NCBI GenBank assembly: GCA_050257395.1
Contig: JBLMWU010000264.1
Location: 1-24,075, forward strand
Direction of reading: 5' to 3'
Length of the DNA: 24,075 nucleotides
From: JAIRTY01 sp050257395
Lineage (GTDB): Bacteria; Actinomycetota; Actinomycetes; Streptosporangiales; Streptosporangiaceae
Shown in pieces: positions 5,890-12,729 of the stretch (within the stretch, counting starts at the first letter, position 1; each line of letters starts with the position of its first letter). The translations under genes were made by a program, and so were the position numbers. The notes beneath the pieces were generated by a model that saw only the letters and a list, made by a program, of their open reading frames with translations, was not told where the DNA came from and searched no databases.

Positions 5890-7882
5890 AGCTGATCTGC
5901 TGGACCTGGAAGTGCGTGATGACGCCGTTGGTGACCTGGTAGGTGCCCTGGTAGGTGCGCACGGTCCCGTCGGTCTGCCGGGCGGCGATCCGCGCCGTGA
6001 CCACGTTGCCGGACACCGACAGGATGGTGACCGTGTCGTGGGCGGTCCCCTGGAAGCCGTTCACGAACGCCGGATAGGTCGTCCCGGTGTTGCGGCCGCC
6101 GAGGTCCCAGGCCCGCGCGTAGTTCTGCTGGTTGATCGCCCTGAAGTAGGCCCGCACCGTGGCGGCCGGGCCGGGCGGCGCGGGCGGCAGCACCGGCGTC
6201 GGCGACGCCGTGGCGCTCGCGGAATGGCTTTCGGTGATCGTCACGGTCGGGGTGGGCGCGGCCTGCGGGTGGCCGAGCTTGCCGCGCAGCAGGACGAAAC
6301 CCACCGCGACGCCGGCCAGCAGGACCACCGCCACGCAGATCACGGCGATGAGACCGCCCCGGCGCCGCCGGGGCGGCGGGCCCGGCTGGAACGGCCCGCC
6401 CGGCTGGAACGGCCCGCCCGGTCCGCTGGCCGGCCCGCTGGGCGCCCGGCCGGACACGTCGGTCCACCAGCCGGGCTCGTAACCCGGCTGCCGGAACGCG
6501 GTGTCGGCGCCGCCCCCGTATCCGGCCGGCTGGCCGGAACCGGGCGGATATCCGCCCGGCTGGCCGGCGCCGGAGGGGTATCCGCCCGGCTGGCCGGGGT
6601 CCGGCCCGTACCCGCTGGCCTGCCGGGTGCCGGCGGCGGAGGCGCCCGGCTGGACGGGGGCGGTCTCGTAGCCGGACAGCTCCCCGGGGCCGGGCTGGTA
6701 GGGCGGCAGCTGGCCGGAGCCCGGCTGGTAGCCCGGGGCCTGGCCCGCGTACCCGGCGGGCTGCCCCGGCGGCTGGTAGCCCGCGGGCTGCGCAGCGGCC
6801 TGGTCGTAGCCCGCCGGCTGGCCGCTTTCCTCGCGCGGGGACGGCACCGCCGGGGTACCGGCCGCCGCCGCGGCAGCAGCCGCAGCAGCGGCGGCCGCCG
6901 GGCCGGCATCCTGGGCGGTCGCCGGGGATGGCGCAGGCCCGGCCACCTCGGTGGGCGGGTGCGCCGCCGCTGCCGAGCTGACACCCCCGCCCGGCATGGC
7001 CGCGCGGGGGCCGATCCCGCACGCCGCCAGCAGCTCCTCGGAGAACTCCAGGCAGTGCTGGTACCGGTCCTCGGGTGCCTTGGCCAGCGCCCTGGCCAGC
7101 ACCGCGTCCACTGCTGCGGGCAGTTCCGGACGGCGGCTCACCAGCGACGGCGGCGGGTCGGTGAGCTGGGCCGACAAGACCGCCATCGAGTGCTCGCGCC
7201 GGAACGGCGGGGTGCCGCAGAGCATCTCGAAGCTGGCGCAGGCGAGCGAGTACAGGTCGGCCCGGCCGTCCACCGGCAGCCCCTGGATCTGCTCGGGCGC
7301 CACGTAGTCCACCGTGCCGAGGAACTGGCCGGTCATGGTGACCCCACTGGTCGCGGCCGTCGGCTTGGCCAGCCCGAAGTCGCTCAGGTACAGGTGGTCG
7401 GGCCGGCTGGTGGCGGGCGAGATGTCCAGCAGCATGTTGGTTGGCTTGACGTCCCGGTGCACCAGGCCGCGCGCGTGCGCGGCGTCCAGCGCCGAGGCCA
7501 CCTGGGAGATCAGCCCGCAGGCCCGCGCCACCGGGAGCGGCGCCGCCCGGTCCAGCAGCATCCGCACGTCGCCGCCGGGCACGTAGCGCATGGCCAGGTA
7601 GAGCATGCCGTCGGCTTCCCCGGCGTCGAACACCGGGATGATGTGCGGGTGGTCGACCGCGGCCGCCGCGCGCGACTCCTGGATGAACCGGCGCCGGAAC
7701 GCCTCGTCGCGGACCAGGTCCGGGGCGAGCACCTTGAGCGCCACCCGCCGGTCGAGCCGGTCGTCGTAGGCCCGGTACACCACGGCCATCCCGCCGCGTC
7801 CCACCTGCTCCTCCAGCAGGTAGCCGGCGAGGCGCGAACCAGCCTTGAGGCCGCCCGGCGCCCAGGGAATCTCCTCGCTCAT
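5888..7882 (-). CDS. Membrane Ser/Thr protein kinase (PknB-type)
   Basis: This 664-residue Hanks-type kinase has a cytoplasmic catalytic domain, one membrane segment and an outer domain. The kinase domain (about 17-285) shows the Gly loop GRGGMAVVY (28-36), Lys50 in VALKVL, HRDVKPTN (142-149), DFG (168-170) and APE (195-197), so it should be active. A run of Ala (about 329-341) leads to a Pro/Gly/Gln linker with about ten QPxGY-like repeats (355-470). The membrane helix is at about 509-532 after RRRR. The outer ~90 residues (575-664, 'VRAYFRAINQQNYARAWDLG') look like the small NTF2-like sensor domain seen on other actinobacterial kinases. ATG 7882 follows TGGAGG and a GTG; the open frame continuing to 7993 has no ribosome site. 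The activating signal and substrates are unknown. Confidence 0.92.
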   Translation of the reverse strand: MSEEIPWAPGGLKAGSRLAGYLLEEQVGRGGMAVVYRAYDDRLDRRVALKVLAPDLVRDEAFRRRFIQESRAAAAVDHPHIIPVFDAGEADGMLYLAMRYVPGGDVRMLLDRAAPLPVARACGLISQVASALDAAHARGLVHRDVKPTNMLLDISPATSRPDHLYLSDFGLAKPTAATSGVTMTGQFLGTVDYVAPEQIQGLPVDGRADLYSLACASFEMLCGTPPFRREHSMAVLSAQLTDPPPSLVSRRPELPAAVDAVLARALAKAPEDRYQHCLEFSEELLAACGIGPRAAMPGGGVSSAAAAHPPTEVAGPAPSPATAQDAGPAAAAAAAAAAAAAGTPAVPSPREESGQPAGYDQAAAQPAGYQPPGQPAGYAGQAPGYQPGSGQLPPYQPGPGELSGYETAPVQPGASAAGTRQASGYGPDPGQPGGYPSGAGQPGGYPPGSGQPAGYGGGADTAFRQPGYEPGWWTDVSGRAPSGPASGPGGPFQPGGPFQPGPPPRRRRGGLIAVICVAVVLLAGVAVGFVLLRGKLGHPQAAPTPTVTITESHSASATASPTPVLPPAPPGPAATVRAYFRAINQQNYARAWDLGGRNTGTTYPAFVNGFQGTAHDTVTILSVSGNVVTARIAARQTDGTVRTYQGTYQVTNGVITHFQVQQIS

Positions 7883-8158
7883 CACGCCTCCAGCGACGTG
7901 CCGCCGCACCCGGAGCTGTCCGGAAGTGCCAGGCGGGCGCCACGATCGTTCGGGTTCATAACAGGGAGACTGGCGGGGCCGCCGTGACAACAACTTTCTG
8001 CTGCTGGCGGGTTGCCAAATTATCAGCGTTCCGGCGCCCCCGCGAAGCCATCCGGGCCAGCGCGCCGGGCGTGCCGGCGCGGTTGCCGTGCGGGCCCTGC
8101 CCGCGGCCGTCCCGCTCCGGTAGGTTCGTCCCAGTCACCGAGCGAGCAGGGAGAAACG
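7883..8158. promoter_or_regulatory. Divergent promoter region (kinase / metallo-hydrolase)
   Basis: This 276-bp gap separates the minus-strand kinase from the plus-strand hydrolase, so it must carry both promoters. An AT-rich patch, AAATTATCAG (8017-8026), gives GATAAT on the minus strand, a possible -10 for the kinase with a leader of about 130 nt. On the plus strand TAGGTT (8121-8126) is a possible -10 for the hydrolase, with a leader of about 26 nt. Neither has a recognisable -35 hexamer. No small gene is supported here. Confidence 0.35.
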
Positions 8159-8785
8159 ATGCGGCTCACCAAGCTTGGGCACGCCTGCGTGCGGCTGGAG
8201 AAGGACGGCGCAGTGCTGGTCATCGACCCCGGCGCGTTCAGCGGCGATGACGCGCTGGACGGCGCGAACGCGGTGCTGATCACCCACGAGCACTTCGACC
8301 ATGTGGTGCCGGACAAGCTGCGGGCCGCCATGGCCGCCGACCCCGGGCTGGACCTGTGGACGACCGCGTCGCTGGCGGAGCAGTTCGCGGACCTCGGCGG
8401 CCGGGTGCACCCGGTCACCCACGGCGACACGTTCACCGCCGCCGGCTTCGGCGTGCACGCCTACGGGTCGGAGCACGCGGTGCTGCACCAGGACATCCCG
8501 CTGGTGGCCAACACCGGGTTCATGATCGACGGTGAGGTGTTCCACCCCGGTGACGCGCTCACCGTGCCCGAGGACCCGGTGCACACGCTGCTGCTGCCGG
8601 TGAGCGCGCCCTGGCTGAAGCTGTCGGAGATGGTCGACTACGCGCGCGCGGTCGCGCCGCAGCGGGGTTTCGCCATTCACGACGCGCTGCTGAGCGACAT
8701 CGGCCTGATGGTGCTGGACAACTTCCTGCCGATGACCAACGGGAACTTCTCGCAGCTGAAGCCCGGCAGCAGCGTCGACCTGTGA
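8159..8785 (+). CDS. Metallo-beta-lactamase-fold metal-dependent hydrolase
   Basis: This 208-residue cytoplasmic protein has the metallo-beta-lactamase fold. The zinc motif is HEHFDH (His43, His45, Asp47, His48), with further candidate ligands His106, Asp132 in HPGDAL and His174 in FAIHD. The N-terminus 'MRLTKLGHACVRLE' and the compact length are typical of the UPF0173/UlaG-like group of small MBL hydrolases, whose substrates are mostly unknown (UlaG itself is an L-ascorbate-6-phosphate lactonase). ATG 8159 is preceded by AGGGAG at good spacing; there is no signal peptide. It is followed by a strong hairpin and so is probably a single-gene unit separate from the glycan cluster. Confidence 0.88.
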   Translation: MRLTKLGHACVRLEKDGAVLVIDPGAFSGDDALDGANAVLITHEHFDHVVPDKLRAAMAADPGLDLWTTASLAEQFADLGGRVHPVTHGDTFTAAGFGVHAYGSEHAVLHQDIPLVANTGFMIDGEVFHPGDALTVPEDPVHTLLLPVSAPWLKLSEMVDYARAVAPQRGFAIHDALLSDIGLMVLDNFLPMTNGNFSQLKPGSSVDL

Positions 8786-8799
8786 GGCCCGCCGGGCTA

Positions 8800-8820
8800 G
8801 GCCTGCCTGCCCGGCAGGCC
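8800..8820 (+). terminator. Hairpin terminator after the MBL hydrolase
   Basis: GGCCTGCC (8800-8807) pairs perfectly with GGCAGGCC (8813-8820) around a 5-nt loop, 14 nt after the stop at 8785. It separates this gene from the exopolysaccharide cluster. Confidence 0.75.
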
Positions 8821-8834
8821 CGGCCCGGGGGAGC

Positions 8835-8872
8835 CGGGTGGTCCGCTGAAGTGCGGTACCCCGAACCACCCG
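8835..8872 (+). repeat. Two-tier inverted repeat upstream of the glycan cluster
   Basis: An outer 8-bp stem, CGGGTGGT (8835-8842) with ACCACCCG (8865-8872), encloses an inner CCGC/GCGG stem (8843-8846 and 8853-8856). It lies 75 bp before the deacetylase start and just upstream of a TTGACG (8874-8879). It may be an operator or an RNA leader element. TAGTGT at 8904-8909 is a possible -10, but its 24-nt distance from TTGACG is too long for a standard promoter. The rest of 8873-8946 shows no gene. Confidence 0.4.
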
Positions 8873-8946
8873 ATTGACGGAGCCGCGCCCCCGCCGGTGC
8901 CCCTAGTGTTCCGCCCGTACGCGCGCGATTACGGGGGGACAGATCA

Positions 8947-9834
8947 ATGAACGGGGTTACCGGCGGGGGGCCGGTCTATGAGACGGCAGGTGGGGCCGCC
9001 GGGCGGCGGGGCGCCCGGCGGGCACGGGGCGGGCTGGCGGGCAGCAGCATGCCGCCGGTCCTGATGTACCACTCGGTCACCCCCTATCAGGATGACCCGT
9101 ACCTGGTCACGGTCAGCCCGAAGCGGTTCAGCCAGCAGCTGTCCTGGCTCCGCGACCGCGGGCTGCGCGGGGTGTCGATGGGCACCCTGCTGGCCGCCCG
9201 GCGGGCGGGGGACGGCCGGGGGCTGGTCGGGCTCACCTTCGACGACGGCTACGCCGACTTCATCACCTGGGCCATGCCGGAGCTGGTCCGCTGCGGGTTC
9301 GGGGCCACCGTATTCCCGATCGCCGGGATGCTGGGCGGCCAGAACGACTGGGACGCGCGCGGCCCCCGCAAGGCACTGATGACCGCGCAGCAGGTGAAGG
9401 AGGCGTCGGCGGCCGGCATCGAGATCGGCTCGCACGGGATGACCCATGCGGCGCTGCCCGGCATGGCCGAGGACGAGCTGGCCGACGAGGCCGGCCGGAG
9501 CCGCGAGCTGCTGCAGGAGGCCACCAGCCAGGACGTGACCGGCTTCTGCTATCCCTACGGGCACCTCGACGCCAGGGTGGCTGGCGCTGTGCAATCAGCG
9601 GGCTACGACTATGCGTGCGCCATCTGGCGGTCCCCCCAGACCGGCCCGCACGCCCTCCCGCGGGTGTACATCGGCGACGGTGACACCGGCTGGCGGTTGC
9701 GCGCTAAAGCCTTCAGACACTGGCTCACCTGGGATTACCGCGGCCCCGCCGCGGCCCGCGTGGCGCGGCTGGCCGCACCAGCCGGCACGTCCCCCGACGC
9801 CGGGGACCCAGTTGGAGTACATCACTTTGCGTAA
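8947..9834 (+). CDS. Polysaccharide deacetylase (CE4 / NodB homology)
   Basis: This 295-residue CE4 protein probably removes acetyl groups from an N-acetylated glycan or its precursor. Visible motifs are TFDDGY (97-102, with the catalytic base and metal Asp pair), SHGMTH (162-167, metal histidines) and GFCYPYG (199-205). The core starts at 'PPVLMYHSV' (36-44), as in PgaB/IcaB-type enzymes. The first 35 residues are Gly/Arg-rich with no hydrophobic stretch, so I see neither a signal peptide nor an anchor, which is odd for an enzyme of exported glycans. ATG 8947 follows GGGGGGA at good spacing. It is the first gene of the cluster; a hairpin and a 135-bp gap follow. The substrate is inferred from context only. 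Confidence 0.88.
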   Translation: MNGVTGGGPVYETAGGAAGRRGARRARGGLAGSSMPPVLMYHSVTPYQDDPYLVTVSPKRFSQQLSWLRDRGLRGVSMGTLLAARRAGDGRGLVGLTFDDGYADFITWAMPELVRCGFGATVFPIAGMLGGQNDWDARGPRKALMTAQQVKEASAAGIEIGSHGMTHAALPGMAEDELADEAGRSRELLQEATSQDVTGFCYPYGHLDARVAGAVQSAGYDYACAIWRSPQTGPHALPRVYIGDGDTGWRLRAKAFRHWLTWDYRGPAAARVARLAAPAGTSPDAGDPVGVHHFA

Positions 9835-9841
9835 TTTGCCT

Positions 9842-9867
9842 ACCCCTGTTGACCGACCTGCAGGGGT
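9842..9867 (+). terminator. 7-bp hairpin after the deacetylase (terminator or attenuator)
   Basis: ACCCCTG (9842-9848) pairs with CAGGGGT (9861-9867) around a 12-nt loop, 8 nt after the deacetylase stop. It may end that transcript or lower read-through into the operon starting at 9970. A TTGACC lies in the loop (9849-9854), but no -10 box follows at normal distance. Confidence 0.45.
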
Positions 9868-9942
9868 GATGGCGATGGCAGAGTCAAGACCTCACTGGTG
9901 ATCAAGCGCCGCCCTGTGTGACACCGGGGGCACCGCCAGCGG

Positions 9943-9960
9943 CTTGTAGTACAAGGGGGA
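9943..9960 (+). promoter_or_regulatory. Small palindrome beside the ribosome site of the UDP-sugar dehydrogenase
   Basis: CTTGT-AGT-ACAAG (9943-9955) is a 5-bp inverted repeat that touches the GGGGGA Shine-Dalgarno (9955-9960), 9 nt before GTG 9970. It could affect ribosome access or be a protein site. A second tiny palindrome, GTGT-G-ACAC, is at 9916-9924. Confidence 0.35.
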
Positions 9961-9969
9961 AACACCATC

Positions 9970-11331
9970 GTGGCTGAACATCGCCTGTCTCTTGCTGTCA
10001 ACGGCCGGGAACATCAGCTTCACCACAAACTGATCCCGTTCAGCCTGCCCGAGGGCGAGGCCACCGGCGGGACCGGCTGGACCGTCGCGATCGTCGGCCT
10101 GGGGTACGTGGGGCTGCCGACCGCGCTGCAGCTGCACGGCCGCTGCCCGCGGATCATCGGGATCGACGTCAGCGAGGAACGGCTGGCCGAGATCGAGGCC
10201 CGGGACGCCGACCTGTTCGACACCGACAAGCCGAAGCTGGCGGCCGCGCTGGCCGACGGCACGCTGGAGCTGACCAGCAAGCCGCAGGCGGCGGCCGACG
10301 CGGACGCGGTCATCATCTGCGTGCCCACGCCGGTGGACGACACCCGGGTGCCGGACCTGGCCGCGCTGCGCGGCGCCTGCGCCTCGGTGGTGGAGAACGC
10401 CCGGCCCGGCCAGACCATCATCCTGACCTCCACCACCTACGCCGGCACCACCACGGAGCTGCTCACCGAGCCGCTGCGGGCGCGCGGGCTGGCAGCGGGC
10501 CGCGACGTGTTCGTGGCGTTCAGCCCGGAGCGGATCGACCCGGGCAACCCGGACCACATCCAGCGGGAGACGCCCCGCGTGGTCGGCGGCGCCACCAGCG
10601 AGTGCACCCGCAAGGCGGCCTGGGTGGTCGCCCACCTGACCGACCAGGTGTACCTGGTGAGCTCCGCGGACGCGGCCGAGGCGACCAAGCTGTACGAGAA
10701 CATCTTCCGCGCGGTCTCGCTCGCGCTCGCCAACGAGTTCGCGGACGCCTGCGGCGTGCTGGGCCTGGACCCGATCGAGGTCACCCTGGCGGCCGGCACC
10801 AAGCCGTACGGCTTCCTGGGCGCGTTCCCCGGCCCGGGCGTCGGCGGCCACTGCATCCCGTGTGACCCGCACTACCTGCTCTGGCAGCTCAGCAAGCAGG
10901 GCAGGCCCGCGCCGCTCATCGAGCAGGCGATGCGGTCCATCGACCAGCGCCCGGCGCGGGTCGCCGAGCGCGCGGGTGAGGTGCTCACCGCGGCCGGCCG
11001 GCCCGGCCTGACCGGCGCGAGGGTGATGGTGGTCGGCGCCAGTTACAAGGCCGGCGTCCGTGACCTGCGCGAATCCCCGGCCATCCCGCTGATGGCCAGC
11101 CTGCTGGCGGGCGGCGCCGAGGTCTCGTACTACGACCCGCTGATCCCCCTGGTCCAGGTGCCCGGCGGCCCGGTGCTGGCCAGCGTCAGCGACCCGCAGG
11201 GCGAAAATTACGATCTGTCCGTAATCCACACGCGTCACCCAGGCGTCGATTACGAGTGGGTCACGCACTGCCCGAGCATCCTTGATGCCACGTATCAGTT
11301 CGACGGCGCCTCGCAGCGCGAGGTCGTCTGA
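9970..11331 (+). CDS. UDP-N-acetyl-sugar 6-dehydrogenase (UDP-GlcNAc/ManNAc type)
   Basis: This 453-residue NAD+-dependent enzyme oxidises C6 of a UDP-sugar to a uronic acid in two steps. The Rossmann motif is GLGYVG (43-48). Lys240 and Asn244 in 'ATKLYENIFRAV' and the nucleophile Cys295 in GVGGHCIPCDP are in place. That last signature, with 'GHCIP', is typical of the UDP-GlcNAc/ManNAc dehydrogenase branch (WbpA/WecC/TuaD relatives). An N-terminal extension of about 36 residues precedes the Rossmann fold, and the C-terminal UDP-binding domain (about 330-450) is complete. GTG 9970 is preceded by GGGGGA. It heads the coupled operon; 9 bp separate it from the ATP-grasp gene. The product would feed acidic amino-sugar residues into the glycan. 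Confidence 0.9.
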   Translation: MAEHRLSLAVNGREHQLHHKLIPFSLPEGEATGGTGWTVAIVGLGYVGLPTALQLHGRCPRIIGIDVSEERLAEIEARDADLFDTDKPKLAAALADGTLELTSKPQAAADADAVIICVPTPVDDTRVPDLAALRGACASVVENARPGQTIILTSTTYAGTTTELLTEPLRARGLAAGRDVFVAFSPERIDPGNPDHIQRETPRVVGGATSECTRKAAWVVAHLTDQVYLVSSADAAEATKLYENIFRAVSLALANEFADACGVLGLDPIEVTLAAGTKPYGFLGAFPGPGVGGHCIPCDPHYLLWQLSKQGRPAPLIEQAMRSIDQRPARVAERAGEVLTAAGRPGLTGARVMVVGASYKAGVRDLRESPAIPLMASLLAGGAEVSYYDPLIPLVQVPGGPVLASVSDPQGENYDLSVIHTRHPGVDYEWVTHCPSILDATYQFDGASQREVV

Positions 11332-11340
11332 GGCGCCGGC

Positions 11341-12729
11341 ATGATGGCCATTGGCCTGAGGGCTTCCGCCGAATTCTCCACGCCGGCCGTGGTGCTCAAG
11401 TTCGACCAGAACCCGATGCACCACGGCGGCCTGGGGGTCATCCGCAGCCTGGGCCGGCTGGGTGTGCCGGTTTACGGGGTGCACGAGGGCCCGTGGGCAC
11501 CCGCCGCGTCCTCCCGCTATCTGCGCGGGCGCTGGTACTGGCAGCCGGACTCCGGCGATGCGGAACGGACGACCGCGGGGCTGCTCGCCCTGGCGGAGCG
11601 GATCGGCCGCCCGGCGGTGCTCATCCCGACCGACGACGCCGGGTCCATCTTCCTCGCCGAGCACGGCGCTCCGCTGCGCGGGGCGTTCCTCTTCCCGGCG
11701 CCGCCCGCGGACCTGCCGCGCCGGGTGGCGGGCAAGTTCTCCATGCACGAGATGTGCCGCAGCCAGGGAGTGCCCGCGCCGCTGACGGCGCTGCCCGCCT
11801 CGGCGGGCGAGGCCGCCGGCTTCGCCGCCCGGGCCGGCTATCCGCTGATCGCCAAGATCCCGTCGCCATGGGCGGCCCCCAGGCTGCGCAGCACCTCGGT
11901 GATCGGCTCGGAGGCGGAGCTCGCCAGCCTGTGGGACATCTGCGAGCGCACCGGGGCCGGGCTGATGCTGCAGGAGTTCATCCCCGGCGGCCCGGGTGAC
12001 GACTGGTTCTTCCACGGCTACTGCGACGCCGGCTCGGCCTGCCGCCCGGCGTTCACCGGTGTCAAGATCCGCTCTTACCCGGCGCACGCGGGCCTGACCA
12101 GCCTCGGGCACGCGGTGGCGGACGAGGCGCTGCGGTCCCGGCTGGCCGGCCTGCTCGCGCAGCTGTCCTACCGCGGCATCGTGGACCTGGATCTGCGCCG
12201 GGACGCCCGCGACGGCGAGTTCAAGCTGCTGGACTTCAACCCGCGGCTGGGCGCGCAGTTCCGGCTGTTCCGGGACACCGCGGGCGTCGATGTGGTGATC
12301 GCCGCCTACCTCGACCTGACCGGCCAGGAGATCCCGGCGGGCAGCCAGCTCGACCGCCGGTTCCTGGTCGAGAACTACGACCCGATCGGCGCCCTCGGCT
12401 ACTGGCGCAGCGGCGAGCTCGGCTTCCGGCCGTGGCTGGCCTCGCTGCGCGGCATCGACGAGGCCGCCTGGTTCGCCACGGACGACCTGCGGCCGTTCGG
12501 GCTCATGTGCCTGCGGATGGGCGCCCGGGGCATCACCCGGCGCTTCTCCGGGGGCGGGAGCGGCAGGCAGAGCCGCGACCCGCGTTTCCAGACCGGCCGG
12601 GCGCGCCCGCGCCCGGTCAGCGAGGGGCAGCCAGCGCCGGTACTGGCGGCTGCCCGCAGCAGTACGCATCACGAGGGACCGGCCCAGCTGCGCCCGGCGG
12701 GACCGGCAACGGAGGGGGAACCCAGATGA
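11341..12729 (+). CDS. ATP-grasp carboxylate ligase
   Basis: This 462-residue ATP-grasp enzyme activates a carboxylate as acyl phosphate and couples it to an amine or similar nucleophile. Nucleotide and metal features are Lys132 in AGKFSMHE, Lys172 in PLIAKIPSP, the hinge 'LMLQEFIPGG' (208-217), Asp283 in GIVDLDL, and LLDFNPR (296-302, metal-binding Asp/Asn). The N-terminal domain has 'VVLKFDQNPMHHGGLGVIRSLGRLGVPVYGV', as in carbamoyl-phosphate-synthase-like ATP-grasp proteins. Residues 402-462 are an Arg/Pro/Ser-rich tail that looks disordered. Its stop overlaps the next ATG (ATGA), tying it to the flavoprotein gene. No biotin or carrier domain is present. Ligation of an amino acid to a sugar acid would fit the neighbourhood but is inference. 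Confidence 0.88.
   Translation: MMAIGLRASAEFSTPAVVLKFDQNPMHHGGLGVIRSLGRLGVPVYGVHEGPWAPAASSRYLRGRWYWQPDSGDAERTTAGLLALAERIGRPAVLIPTDDAGSIFLAEHGAPLRGAFLFPAPPADLPRRVAGKFSMHEMCRSQGVPAPLTALPASAGEAAGFAARAGYPLIAKIPSPWAAPRLRSTSVIGSEAELASLWDICERTGAGLMLQEFIPGGPGDDWFFHGYCDAGSACRPAFTGVKIRSYPAHAGLTSLGHAVADEALRSRLAGLLAQLSYRGIVDLDLRRDARDGEFKLLDFNPRLGAQFRLFRDTAGVDVVIAAYLDLTGQEIPAGSQLDRRFLVENYDPIGALGYWRSGELGFRPWLASLRGIDEAAWFATDDLRPFGLMCLRMGARGITRRFSGGGSGRQSRDPRFQTGRARPRPVSEGQPAPVLAAARSSTHHEGPAQLRPAGPATEGEPR

Noticed and set aside
6500..6820. CRISPR-like or direct DNA repeat array in the kinase gene
   Set aside because: The periodicity is protein-level (QPxGY units) with variable DNA and no spacers.
7883..7993. 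Longer N-terminus for the Ser/Thr kinase
   Set aside because: The extra 37 residues have no ribosome site and are not kinase-like; TGGAGG precedes ATG 7882.
9849..9877. Sigma-70 promoter from TTGACC before the dehydrogenase
   Set aside because: No -10-like hexamer at 16-19 nt; the TTGACC lies in a hairpin loop.
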